From positions 51,690,873-51,754,872 of the forward strand of contig CM034300.1 of NCBI GenBank assembly GCA_019925795.1: DNA of 64,000 nucleotides, in the 5' to 3' direction. A program made the translations under genes and the position numbers. This stretch comes from Dendrobium chrysotoxum (taxonomy: Eukaryota > Streptophyta > Magnoliopsida > Asparagales > Orchidaceae). The notes below the pieces were generated by a model, which saw only the letters and a program-made list of their open reading frames with translations, searched no databases and had not been told where the DNA came from. Shown piece after piece: positions 22,960 to 34,639 of this stretch. The first letter of the stretch is position 1, and every line of letters begins with the position of its first letter.

Positions 22960-22971
22960 GCTCTGATACCA
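22960..22971 (-). promoter_or_regulatory. Primer-binding site of element B (tRNA-iMet type)
   Basis: On the minus strand TGGTATCAGAGC follows the 5' LTR end (...ACTTTCA) after two bases. This is the standard complement to the 3' end of plant initiator tRNA-Met. Confidence 0.92.
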
Positions 22972-23279
22972 CTTGAAAGTTCGATAGGGATGTTAAGCCC
23001 TGATGAACTAGTCCCGAGGCTAACCAAGAGGGGAGTGAATTGGTTATTTAAAAATTTGAGAGCAACAGCAAAAAATCTTTTTTATGATATGCAACGGAAA
23101 CAAGTAAGTACTCAAACGAAAAGATTAAACACAAATTCCACCCAAGCAGATAATCACAGAAAACTAAAGTGCAGAAAGTAATCAGAAAGAATACACCAGA
23201 TTTTTATAGTGGTTTGGTCAACTTGACCGACGTCCACTCCCCAGAGCCTCCCCTCCGGGTATTGCACTAACTCAAAGTG

Positions 23280-23455
23280 TCTCTCCTTTTGCTCCCACAG
23301 CAAGGCAGAGAAGCCTGTACGAAAACCTTCTTTCCACCGATATAGTGAGGTAGAGAACCCAAACTCCTTTTACTTCCTCCTGAAGCAGACAGAGAACCTC
23401 AGACTCCTTTTGCTTCCTCCTGAAGCGGGCAGAGAACCCTGAATCTTCTTGCGAA
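23280..23455 (-). repeat. Tandem stem-loop modules in 5' LTR B
   Basis: Four units on the minus strand: GCTTC/GAAGC, GCTTC/GAAGT (G-T wobble), TCACT/GGTGG (wobbles) with loop ATATC, TTGCT/AGCAA with loop GTGGG. The last unit is bracketed by TTCTCT and AGAGA, which could extend the stem. Confidence 0.85.
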
Positions 23456-23699
23456 CGATCCTCTCACAAAGATCACCAACACGACGAAAGATGACGAGTG
23501 GAGAAGACGACTCTGATCCTTGCTCGAAGTAACCTTCGTGAACCCCTCACGAACTCCCCCTCACATGATCCTCTTTCTCTCTTACAAACGGTCTCTCTCT
23601 AGGGTTTCTCGAGAAAGGAAAGTGGCAAAAGATTTTTCTTGTTGAAAGAAAAAGATCTTTTATAGGAGTGCTCAAAATTTGCCCTAAATCTCAACTGGT

Positions 23700-24390
23700 C
23701 GGCCTAGATCGTCCAAGATGATCGATAGATCGTCCTGTACAATCAGTTCAAAATCAGTTGTTTCAGCCTGAACGATCTGGCTCTTCTAGACGATCAGTGG
23801 AAAACGTTGTTCATATCGTCCCGTACGATTTTGGATTCGTCCGGGACGATTAGTGTAAATTTAGGAATATCGTCCAGAAGACCGCTCTGGTCGTCCAGAG
23901 AAACTTATCCTGGATGACCCAAAAATGACTTGATCGTCCAGGACGATACGGATATCGTCCTGTACGATTAGTTCAAAATGTGCCCAAATCATCCTTAGCA
24001 TCGCTCTAGACGTACAACTGAAACACACTAGACGATCAAGATCGTCCAGGCTGATCCTACGATCGTCCAGGATGATATGATCGTATCAATCAAGTATTAT
24101 TTGCTTTCCTTAATTACCAGACTAATTTAGGCATGATTGTATTGGATCGTCCAGAACGATACACATATCGTCCGGGACGATCAGACTAAATATCTAAAAA
24201 TAAAAATTTACCTAACTTGATCTAGCGACTGAGAATTTTTGATTTGAGCATATCATCTCGTACGATGTAGGAATCATCCAGGATGATCTGCTTAATCAGA
24301 CAGACTTAACTTGGTCACCCTAATTAGGGTTTCTATTTTTACTTGATCGTCCAGGATGATGTCAATATCGTCCAGGACGATCTGAATAAA
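23700..24390. repeat. ATCGTCC-n-GGACGAT palindrome array, 5' LTR B
   Basis: Same array as in the 3' LTR, about eighteen sites by eye. Examples: GATCGTCCAGGACGATAC near 23934, ATCGTCCGGGACGATC near 24166 and ATCGTCCAGGACGATC near 24367. Confidence 0.9.
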
Positions 24391-24633
24391 AAATTGAACA
24401 GAAACTCTAATTCACTCAAGCTCTCCCCCTGAGTGTGTGTGTGCAAGGTTACTTAGCTAGGGGGTCAGTTACATTACAATTGACTCAAGAAAAAGAAAAC
24501 AATACATTTAGACACACTTGGACCCGATCTTTAGTTGGCTTGAGTTGCTCTTGATCTTTTGTGCCTGAAATGGGTTAGCCAAGCAAAACACAATAGAAAC
24601 ATATTTTTCATCATCAAAACCAGATTTGCAACA

Positions 24634-24957
24634 ATATATACTTGCATATCTAGTAGGAAAACTATATAAAAAAAAACTCTAAGTATTAATTGATCCCAAG
24701 GCATATTCTATTTCTTACACAAATTTAATTAGCCGCTCCATGCATCAACTTTTTGGCATCATTGCTGGGAAAGTAACATTTGTATTGTAATTTTAAACTA
24801 TATTGTTGAATTAGTTACATATTTAGACACACTTGTATCTTGTATCTTTATTTTGCAATTTTGGTTAAAATTTTTTAGAAAATATTTTCATTTGTTAGTT
24901 TTTATTCTTTATTTTCTAGTGCATTATTGTTGCATGTAGATCTAGTAAGGTTCCTTT
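24634..24957 (+). other. Athila-like LTR right part, primer site and gag start
   Basis: After the copia insertion the Athila LTR resumes and ends near 24747 (GCATCA). TTTTGGCATCATTGCTGGGA (24751-24770) follows, a decayed form of the TTTTTGGCGCCGTTGCCGGG phrase that opens Athila/Tat internal regions. The segment ends in the first codons of gag. Confidence 0.75.
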
Positions 24958-27110
24958 TGTAATCATCAATATGTTGACTCTACCAAATACTTTTTTTGAA
25001 GTCAATATAAGCCTAAATCATAAACCATCTTCAGCATATAATTGAGATGGTTGTATTTTACTTACAGGATTTTTTTTGTAATTTTTGGACTCCGGTGAAA
25101 ATCCTTAAGAAATTGGCACCTATCGGTACAATTGAGAATTTTTGGACCATCACGTGTCTGTTTTATAAATTAATTTCACTAATATTTTTTAAATAAAATA
25201 ATTTATTTTATGAATATTTTTTTATAATTTTTAAAGTCCCAAAAGAATTTTTATGAATTTTATACTAAAAAATTGATTAAATTAATTATATGATATTAAA
25301 TTATTATTTTAATTAAAATATCATAATTCACTAAGTTTTTAAAGCCTTCCCTGTTCATTTTCATCTAACAGAGCTTAGGTGAGAGAAATTAGAGGGAAAT
25401 TTGAGTAGAGAGAAAATATAACCTAGGAATTGGAGATCACAGAGCAATCTTTGTCAGTCGAGGCTGTTGGATGATTTGCTTGTCTCGCTGTAAGGAACCT
25501 TTAACCTATTTTGGATTTCAAAGATTTTGTATTTTCAATATTTTTTTGATGAAATTTATGTTTACATTATCGAAAAATGTGAATAATTTTATATTAGTAA
25601 AATTTTTATAAAAGTATTCACCGTATAACTTTTTATATGTTATAGAGATTAAGATTATGAATATTTTGAGTATATGTTTGAGATTCTTTACCAGGTGATT
25701 TTGAAAATACAAAGTTTTTTTCCTACTCAAAAATTTATTTTGACGTCTAAAATGGTGATTTAGTTCAACTAAAGCTTCAGAATATTATTTTATACAATAT
25801 TTGATAATTTGGTTAAATTTTAAAATATGAATTTTAACTCAGTATGATTCTTATTGTCTATAGTTTTAACGTTTTGGCATTTTTTGAATTAAACTCAATT
25901 ATGCTTCATTTGTTATAATGCATTGAAAATGAATGTGGATATGTGATTGAGATTAGTATTATAGTGTTGTGATAATAACATGTGTATAAAAAATAAGTAA
26001 AGACTAGTTAACGGGTTGGTTGGAGACTGATTGATTTGTAAAAGATGGTGGGATGACGGGCTTTCCTTTAAATACTATTGTTTGGTGTTATCCTCTACTG
26101 ATTCACATGATACACTAATTGAGAGTTATAAGGAGATGATTATTGTGACGACGGGTAAAGAGTGACGACTCTGTTTACTGAGCCAACGGTTTACTAATAT
26201 TGATACAATACTAAAAAACACTATGATAGCCAGGACTTTGTACTTGTTTTATATGACTACTAAAATGCATGTTCTTGAGATATTGTTCTTATTATTATAC
26301 AAATTTTATGTTTGTGCACGGATTACTATTATTATATTATTCTTCTGCTCCTACCACTAGATTGTTATTATTACCAATTTAGATACTGGTACTAAGCATT
26401 TGACATACTGAGCACGTGATATAGAATACCTGGATAAAATGGGTATACTCTTATGTGATTTTACTGTATTGACATGATTTCGACAATCAATATTGTTGTT
26501 TTGATTTGATGCTTTATATGATCTTTTTACTAGTTGATATTACGGATATGACAATTGCTTTATATATTTGACACTCGTACTAGTTTATTTTGGTTTACTG
26601 GCTTCGATACCATAATGTTTTACTGTTTATAGATTCTCCTACTATTACTACTAATATATATAAATTTTTACTATTTCTACACTGATTTAATGATTATATG
26701 AATATAATTACTATGATTTGATTGTTGACATACATATTACTCCTTTTTCATGCCTTAAATTCAGTTGTATGTTTTGGTGACCTGTTTGGCTTTTTAACTC
26801 ATTATATGTGGTTCAATGATTTCAGGTCAGGGTAGAGGATCAGGAGTGTAATACTGGTCAAGATTTCTTTAAATTCAGGTTCTTTTTATTTTAGCTATTC
26901 TTTTGTACTCAAGTCTAAATAGATATGTGATGATTGTATAGAATCTGAGTAGTGTATATGATTTTTTGGAATCAATGCATAAGTAAAAATTTAATGTTTT
27001 GAATTATAGAATTTATTTTTATTATTTATTACTAATAAATGATTTTATATAGCTCTGATTGTTATTTATTACAAGAATAAATCTTTTAAATTAGATTTTG
27101 GAGCATCACA
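24958..27110 (+). repeat. Left LTR of Tekay/Del-like derivative
   Basis: 2153 bp, TGTAATCATC...GAGCATCACA. It is collinear with the right LTR from start to end. Its later part has a stretch of about 65 bp (near 26350) missing from the right LTR. Confidence 0.85.
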
Positions 27111-27112
27111 AT

Positions 27113-27124
27113 TAGTATCAGAGC
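27113..27124 (+). promoter_or_regulatory. Primer-binding site of Tekay/Del-like derivative
   Basis: TAGTATCAGAGC, one change from TGGTATCAGAGC. The next 35 bp (TTGGAAGAATT, CTATAGGAATTGATTA) are homologous to the leader after the LTR at 42421-44451. Confidence 0.75.
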
Positions 27125-27391
27125 ATAGTTGTTGGAAGAATTGAATGTTATCAAAGCTATAGGAATTGATTATAAGTCAGGTAGATTGGGTAGATTAAGG
27201 CACATTAGTTTGCATGCATGATTGAATGACATGTGATAAAATAAATTGCATGACTATACAATTTTTGATGAGTTTTGATTTAAGTTTGATTTGAATTGAG
27301 TTTCAATCATACAAATTTCCTTTAAATTGATTTTGTGCCCAAATCCTTAAGGGAAATATCGGGGACGATATTTTTCTTAAGATGCATAGAT

Positions 27392-29457
27392 TGTAATAAC
27401 CAGTATGTTGACTCTGCCAAATATTTTTTATGGAGTCAATATGAGTCCAAATCATAAACTATCTTTGTCATAGCATTGAGATTATAGTATTTTACTTGCA
27501 TGAATTCTTTTGTAATTTTTTGGTGCTGGTGAAAATACTTATGAAATTGAAACCTATCGATACAATTAGAGATTTTTGGACCGTCAGGAGTCTGTTTTGT
27601 AAATTAATTTTGTCTATATTTTTTAAATAAAATGATTTATTTTATGGATATTTTTTTATAATTTTTAAAGTCCCAAAAAATTTTAATAAATTTTATACTA
27701 AAAGAAATTAATTAAATTAATTATATAATATTAAATTATTATGTTAATTAAAATATCCTAAGTTACTAAGTTTTTAAAGCCTTCCTTATACATTTTCAAC
27801 TAATAGAGCTTGGGTAAGGGAAATGAGAGGGAAATTTGAGGAGAGAACAAATATAACCTAGGATTTGGAGACTACGGAACGATTTTTGTTAGTCGAGCCT
27901 GTTGGGAGATTTCCTCATCTCGCTGTAAGGAATTATTACCCTATTTTTGATTTCAAAGATTTTATGCTTTTGATATTTTTCTGATCAAATTTGTGTTTTT
28001 GTTACCAAAAATCATGAATAATTTTGTATTGCTAAAACTGTCACCATGTAATTTTTCATATTTTATAGATTGAGATTAAGAACTTTTTGAGTATTTATTT
28101 GAGATTTTTTGCCGGGTAATTTTGAAAGTACAATGATTTTTATCTTCTCAAAAATTTAATTTGATGTCTAAATATGGTGATTTAGTTCAATTAAATCTTT
28201 AGAATATTATTTTATGCAATATTTGGTAATTTTGTTAAATTTTGAAATTATAAATTTTTGCTTAGTATGATTCTTGTTGTCTACTATTATGACATTTTAG
28301 CATTTCTTGAATTAAGCTCAATTATATTTTATTTAGTGCAATGCATTGAAAATAAATATGAATATGTGATTGAGATTAATGTTATAGTACTGTGATAATA
28401 ATTTATGTGTAAAAGACAAGTAAAGACTGGTTAACCTGTTGGTTGGAGACTGATTGACCTGTATAGGATGGTGGGCTGACGAGTTTTCCTTTAATACTAT
28501 TATTTGGTGTAATTCTCTACTGATTCATGTGATACACTAATTGAGATTTATAAGGAGATGAATATTGTGCTGACGTGCAAAGAGTGACAACTCTATTTAT
28601 TGAGCCAACAGTTTACTGATACTGATACAATACTGAAAAATATTGTGATAGCCAGGACTTCTTACTTGTTTAATGTGACTACTAAAATGCATGCTCTTGA
28701 GGCATTATTCTTATTAATGTACAAATTTATTATTATTACAAAGATTTACTATTATTATATTATTCTACTACTAAGCATGTGATATATTAAGCAAGTGATA
28801 TAGAATACCTCGATAGTATGAGTACACTTTTATATAATTTTACTATATTGACAAGATTTTGACAGTCTTTACTAATATTTTGATTCAATGCTTTATATAA
28901 TTTCTTTACTGATTAGTATTACATATATGATAATTATTTTATAGATTTGACACTCATACTGGTTTATTGCTTTATTGGCTTTCATACCATAGTGTTTTAC
29001 TATTTATAGATTTTACTACTACTACATATGAATTTTACTATTTTTATACTAATTTATTAATCATATGAATATAACTGCTATTATTTAATTCTTAATATGC
29101 ATATTACTCCTTTGTGGTGCTTTGAATTCAGTTATAAATTTTTGTGACCTGCTAGCTTTTTAGCTCATTATATGTGGATAAATGAGTGTAAGGCTGATCA
29201 AGACTTCTTTAGGTTCAGATTCTTTTTATTTTAGCTATTCTTTTGTACTCAGGACATGATAAATATGTGATGATTGTATAGATCCTTAGTATTGTATATG
29301 ATTTTTGGGAATGAATACATATGTGAAAATTGATATTTTGAATTAAAGAATCTATTTTTATTGTTTATTACTAATAGAAGATATTAGATTGCTCTGGTTA
29401 TTATTTATTAAATGATTAAAAGAATAATTCTTCCAAATTAGATTCTCGGGCTTCACA
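27392..29457 (+). repeat. Right LTR of Tekay/Del-like derivative
   Basis: 2066 bp, TGTAATAACC...GGGCTTCACA. It is clearly diverged from the left LTR throughout, which indicates an old insertion. Confidence 0.85.
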
Positions 29458-30770
29458 CCCTTATTGTTTAATTATGAAATTGAAAGGACCCTTACAAAAA
29501 ATCAAAAAAAAAAAAGATATTAGCTTTAAAGATGGCTAAACAAGTACACGATTAAGACAATTCTATACCTCTTAAGGAGTATGCCAATCCTGTAGTAGAT
29601 GAAATCTACCAGACTATCAATAGACTTATTGTCCAAGATAATAACTTTAAAGTGAAACCTGCCATAATTCAGATTGTTTAAAATTTTTAATTTGGGAGAA
29701 CTCCTATTGAGGATCCCAACCAATACTTAGCTAGCTTCTTAAAAAATTGTGCAATATTCAAGTATAATGGTGTTAGTGATGATACTATTAGGTTTCATCT
29801 TTTTTCATTTTTGCTAAGTGAAAAAGATTTAAGGTGGCTAGATTATTTTCCCTCGGGCTTTATAGCCACTTAGAATGAGTTGGCACACAAATTCTTAGCT
29901 AAGTATGTCTCATCTTCCAAAACTGCTAAGCTTAGGAATGATATCATATCTTTTGCCTAGTTTGAAAGAGAGTCAATTTATGAAAGTTATGAGAGATTTA
30001 AGAAAATGTTCTCACTATATTTTACCAGATTGGTTAGTTATTCAGAACTTTTACAATGGACTAGTAGGATCCCTTAGGTCGATTATTAATGCAGCAGATG
30101 GAGGATTTTTAATGTCAAAGACATTTGATAAAGCATATGCATTAATTGAGAAAATAACTATAAATAATTTCTAGTGGTCTTCTGATAGGGTGAATCCTAA
30201 GAGAGTGGGTAGAGTTTATGATTCAGATGCTTTGTTAATTCTTACTATTTAGATAGCTACTAATTTTAAAATGTTAGATACTATTGGAGTTAGTTCAGGA
30301 TTAGGATCACTTATGTAATTGGAATATCATGATTTGAATTATATTGGAGAGAATAATGTTCAATGGATTGAGAATGCAAATGTCATTGGAAGAAAAAATA
30401 ATCCCTATTCTAATACTTACAATCCAGGTTGGAGGAATCACCTTAATTTTAGTTGGTCTAATAACAATGTTGGTGGTAACAATTAGTGGAATGCAGGTTA
30501 ATTAAATTAAGGAGAAAATTGGAGTAATCTTCAGTAATCTATAGTAAATCTTAGACCTTTTCTCCCGGGTTTTAATCAAAATAGTCAATTCAGTGATAGG
30601 AATATACCTTTGGAATTGGTAGAGATTCAATTAAGAACTCAATTACAAAGTTAAGCTACTTCAATTAAAAGCTTAAAAAATCAATTAGGACGGCTTGCAA
30701 TCTCTTTTAGTACCAGACCTCTTGGATCATTGCCCAGTAATATTGAAATTAATCCAAAAGAGAAGGGAAG
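29458..30770 (+). pseudogene. Athila/Tat-like gag
   Basis: Broken frames on the plus strand follow the Retrotrans_gag order: YEIERTL-like N-terminus, EDPNQYLASFLKNCAIFKYNGVSDDTIRFHLFSF (in parts), KDLRWLDYFPSG, FLAKYVSSSKTAKLRNDIISF, ESYERFK, CSHYILPDWLVIQNFYNGL, DAADGGFLMSKT-like, KAYALIEK and a GWRN asparagine-rich region near 30430. Frameshifts and TAG codons (W or Q positions) interrupt it. It is split from its N-terminus by the Tekay-like insertion. No CCHC knuckle and no protease follow, because the interior is deleted. Confidence 0.88.
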
Positions 30771-30784
30771 AATCTTAGTGTGGA

Positions 30785-31725
30785 CCACATGAGGAGTGGT
30801 TGTGATGCATTGTGATGCATCCCAGCTAAAATGATAAATCTAGGCAAGATTGGCTGAAGACTGTAAATTTAGCACTATTTTGGAGGCAACCCAATTCTAT
30901 TCAGTGTTTTAATTATTAATTCGTTTACTTGTGAGTTTTTTAGTTTGTATTGTATATTTTAAAATTTATAAAAATATCATTTGTATTGTTTGTTAAGTCA
31001 TCAAATTTGATTTTGACTAATTATGAAAATTTTTCCATGCAAAATTTGTGGTGTTGAATTTGAACTAGCACCACAACATTAAGACTCTAAGTGCCATAGC
31101 ATTTGCTTTTCAAGCACTGTAGCATTTAAACTTGACATTCCAACGTTGGAGTCTCAAGAAAATTCATTGAATACAATACTTTAGTGTAGTCCTTCATAAC
31201 ACTGTAGTGCTCTATTGCTATATTTAGTGCATTAGTACTATCCTCCTTAACACTGTAGTATTAGGTTGTGTATTCTTATAGTATTACTGGCAGTGCATTC
31301 GACGAACTGCACCTACATTACTATTTCATTATGAAGATTTATTGAGCAATGTAGCAATGTAGTCAGCGTTACAACATTAAGTCAAAATTATAATTATGTT
31401 GGTTGAACTATCATGATGTTGGTCTTTGTTAATGTTGCAGCACTCTCACATGTCAAATACCACCGTATTTATCTAGTCAAAAAGTAGGCATTTCATTTTC
31501 TAATGCCTACACCATAATGCATCCATCACACATCGTTGCAATGTCTATCAGTTTGACTATTTTGTCATTTTGCATCCTTTAGCACCGTAGTGCCGCCCTT
31601 TTGAGCGTTGCAGCATTCATTTTATCTATAAATATAAATAGTTTAATTTCTGTTGTTATTTTGTTTGAAATCTCTTCTCTTCTCTATTTTTGTATTTTCT
31701 CTATTATTTGTTAGTTAGTATAGTA
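30785..31725 (+). other. Athila-like post-pol spacer
   Basis: It begins just after gag with a TGTGATGCA duplication and then the post-integrase phrase TTGGAGGCAACCCAATTCT, so all of pol is missing. About 31040-31640 carries many variants of GCACCRYAGTGC/AGCGTTGCAGCAT. No protein is readable. Confidence 0.7.
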
Positions 31726-32878
31726 ATGGCCCTCAAGATGTTTGACAATAAGAAGAGAGACTCTTCTTCCTTTAATAAGAATCTCTTTATACCTGATGAA
31801 TCTGAAGAGCGATATGCTTGCATTTTAGTGACCAAGCAGTTCATTCTAGAATGAGGATTTCTAAACCCAGGTGGAGAGGTGTGCATATGATTATGAATTG
31901 GGGTTGGGAAACTCTTTTTGAAGAACCCTTTGTTGCTATTATTAATGTTTTCTGTGAGTTTTTTTTTAATGTGAAGAAGGCACAAAATAATAAATGTTAT
32001 GTCCAAGGTAAGTGGGTTTCTTTCAATCCGTCGACTATTAACCAACTTTATACCAAGGGACATGGAGGATGATGATTATTATGGCTTTAATATAGCACCA
32101 TACCCATTGACCATCAGGAGATTTTAAGATAGCTTTGTGAACCTCAGTGTAGGGCTACTTGGAAGGAAAAAGATGGTAAGGTAATTAATTTTCCAGCCAT
32201 CTAATTGACCTAAGTTCTAAAGCATGGCATTATTTCATTTTTTCTCATCTTTTACCAAGTAGAAACATTAGTGAATTCACTAAGGACCAAGATGTTTTAA
32301 ATTATTCTATTTAGGTGGGGCATTCTATTAATGTTGGGAAGCTCATTCATTCATCTCTTATGTATATCATTAGGAGCACCACTTCTATAGGTTTAGGTCA
32401 CTCCTCTTTGATTTATCCTCTATGTATTATTATTGGTTTAGAGGAGATCCGAGTGAGGAACACCTTTTCCCTATTTTAGTCCTCAATAAAAGGAAAATAG
32501 AGAGTTTTAAAAGACTAGTAGTAGAGGAGGAGGCTAGACCCAGTGAGCCCAAGTTGACTAGTAGACCCAATAAATAGTAGGAGTGCCAAGACCCCTAAGC
32601 CCTTAGGTGCGCAGATAGCAGATTTGAGGGAGTAGTTGGATCGAGTAACTCATTTATATGATGAGAGTAGGATTTCATAGGCTCTCTACTCAGGAATGCA
32701 GGAAAAGCTTTACCACTGTACAATTGAATTCAATGAAACTTTAGTGGGGATGTTCAGAAGGAGCCCCTTTGTTGAAAATCTAAACCAGCTTAATTTTTCT
32801 ACTACTATGGTGTACAAGTTTTTCGATTGGACTCGACCTGATGATGATGAGGATGAGGAAGATAGAGATTTTGAATGA
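31726..32878 (+). pseudogene. Athila-like envelope-like ORF ('putative plant transposon protein' type)
   Basis: ATG at 31726, then a broken frame: KKRDSSSFNKNLFIPDE, RYACILVTKQFI, NWGWETLFEEPFVAIINVFCEFF in a second frame, and VQGKWVSFNPSTINQLY, the most recognisable block of this post-pol protein family. The later part (LVEEEARPSEPKLTS-like near 32530, then a final frame at 32696-32878 with a D/E-rich tail) ends in TGA. At least one frameshift and several stops are present. Its role is unknown. 'Envelope-like' refers to position only. Confidence 0.7.
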
Positions 32879-33009
32879 GTGTGGGTTGTTGTTTTCTTTT
32901 CTTTGTTTAGTTGTTAACTTGCTTGCTTGAGAAATGAGAGAGTATTTGAAGTTATTACTATTTGTAATTTTTTTTACTTTTATTTATTTTTTAATTCTTT
33001 ACCATTTCA

Positions 33010-33990
33010 TATTTTGAATAGAGTAAAAGAAGAAATACCTTTTACTGAATGGTCTTTAGAAAATTGAGAACTTGCATAACTTAATGCTAAGTGCTTGAAC
33101 TATTTCCTTTGTTAACTTAAATCTGAAGATTACAAGTGTATCTCTATGTGTATGAGTGGTAAGGAGATTTAAGACAAACTTTGTATTACTTATAAAGATA
33201 CAAACAAAGTAAAATAATCATAAATGAATTTACTTTTACATGAGTATGAACTGTTTTTCATAAAATATGTATTAGGTTCATTAAAATCATCACATCTTTG
33301 AATGCCTGAGATAGAGAGATTTCAAAATAAAAAAAAAGTTAATAAAATCTTATGTTGCCTGCCTGAATCATGGGATGCTAAAGTAATTGATATATCTGAA
33401 TCAAATGATTTAAATGTCTATACTATTGACAATCTTCTTGGCTGTCTAATCAATGACAAGAAAAGCATATGTCAAAGATATATAGATGTTGGTGAACATA
33501 AGAAAGGAGTGAACAATAGTGTTTAAGGCTAACACCATAGGCAGTAGCAATTTAAGAGATGATGGAAGAGATAACATTGTATTAATTACATGGTAATTTA
33601 AAAGCTTCTTTAAATGCAAACACGAGTGCCACTTCAATAAAAATAAAGGTAAAATTATAAAATCTAGCAAGTTTTCCTCTCACATGATTTGTTTGAAAAC
33701 AAAACAAGTTAGATTTTATTGGCTTAACAGCAAGCACCCAACTAAGCATAATGGTGAGAAAAAATCAGTCTCAAAGAAGGGCAAACAATAACATTAAAAG
33801 GCCTTATGAAAAATGTGGAATCAAACTCATTTGAAATTGAACCAGAGGAGGATGTAAGCAACTTATACATAATGGCAAAAGATAGCAATGGCAGCTCTGA
33901 CAGTGACAAGGTATGTGACTTAACATATGATGAATTATTCTCTTTATCTGAAAAACTTCATGATTCATACACCAAATTAAAAAAGTAGCA
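33010..33990 (+). pseudogene. gag of element C
   Basis: Broken frames match gag of element B block by block: EEIPFTEWS, LNAKCLNYF, LKSEDY, KLCITYKDT, LLHEYELFF, VNKILCCLPESWDAKV and IDNLLGCL. A zinc-knuckle-like CFKCKHECHF lies near 33610, which element B lacks. A D/S-rich stretch follows to about 33990. The N-terminus is missing. Confidence 0.8.
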
Positions 33991-34639
33991 ACCACAACTC
34001 AAAAAAGAATATTTTATTTTTAAAGATGAGTATAACAACTTAACTGATAATTATTTCAATCTAAGAAATGATTATATCATTAAATAATAATTTGGAATCA
34101 TTAACTGAAAAGCATGTTTCACTAGAAAAGGAGCATGTATCTTTAAATGAAAAATATACTGCATTAGAAAAAAAGTATGATTCCTTAGGTAAAGAGCATA
34201 CTAGACTAGAAGAAGCTTTCTAAGAGCTAGAAGAGCTAGCTTTAGAAATGAATATTAATGAGCATGAAGCACTAGTTCAACTAGGCATTGAAAAAGTGCA
34301 AATGAACATTTAATTAAAAAGATCACTACACTTAAATAAAATGCACCTGATCCAACACACACTAGGAAGCCACAGTCTAGAACACATCATGCATCATCCT
34401 TCTCTAGAAGTAGATCTCATACCTTATTTAGACTAGTAAATCCATTTCCAGGGATTAGGTGATATTCATGTGGCATACTAGGACACGTTACTTGCACTTG
34501 CACACTCTAAATACACCATAGAATATAAGATATGGTGGTCTAAAACTTTACTAGCTCTGCATAGCATTCATATAATCAAGCATAAGGTGGGACCCAAACC
34601 CACTTGGGTTCTTAAACTTAATCTATAATTATTTTGTAG

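Larger units (their letters stand above)
13919..24633 (-). mobile_element. SIRE-like Ty1/copia element B, full length
   Basis: A 10,715-bp element on the minus strand with both LTRs (22974-24633 and 13919-15558), primer site, gag, pol in copia order (protease, integrase, reverse transcriptase, RNase H), a long post-pol region with an envelope-like ORF, and a polypurine tract. The flanks ACATA (13914-13918) and ATATA (24634-24638) look like a 5-bp target duplication with one substitution. All ORFs carry stops, so it is not autonomous now. LTRs of 1.64-1.66 kb, the post-pol ORF and overall size fit the SIRE/Maximus lineage. This is inferred from layout, not from a tree. Confidence 0.92.
22974..24633 (-). 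repeat. 5' LTR of element B
   Basis: 1660 bp, from TGTTGCAAATCTGG (24633) to ATCGAACTTTCA (22974) on the minus strand. It is collinear with 13919-15558. Most differences I see are C/T or G/A transitions. Confidence 0.94.
24958..29457 (+). mobile_element. Tekay/Del-like gypsy deletion derivative (two LTRs, 281-bp interior)
   Basis: Two direct repeats of 2.1 kb (24958-27110 and 27392-29457) both begin TGTAATMA and end TCACA. Between them are only 281 bp: a primer-site-like TTAGTATCAGAGC right after the left LTR, and AATATCGGGGACGATATTTTT before the right LTR, a phrase typical of the 3' end of Del/Tekay elements. The flanks CCTTT (24953-24957) and CCCTT (29458-29462) match at four of five positions. 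The interruption splits the Athila gag. Confidence 0.85.
12360..33000 (+). mobile_element. Athila/Tat-like Ty3/gypsy element, broken and twice invaded
   Basis: I assemble this element from pieces that fit in order on the plus strand: LTR (12360-13918 and 24634-24747), primer site (24751-24770), gag start just before 24958, gag (29458-30770), no pol, a GGAGGCAACCC-type post-pol spacer (30785-31725) and an envelope-like ORF (31726-32878). A SIRE-like copia element and a Tekay/Del-like element interrupt it. Reading frame and wording continue across the second interruption (a gag N-terminus ending DLVR.. resumes as YEIERTL), which supports a single parent element. I did not find the 3' LTR. The outer limits are estimates. 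Confidence 0.7.

Noticed and set aside
23700..24390. Possible CRISPR-like array (repeated ATCGTCC motif)
   Set aside because: Spacing is irregular, repeats are degenerate and palindromic, the array lies within a plant LTR and there are no cas genes.
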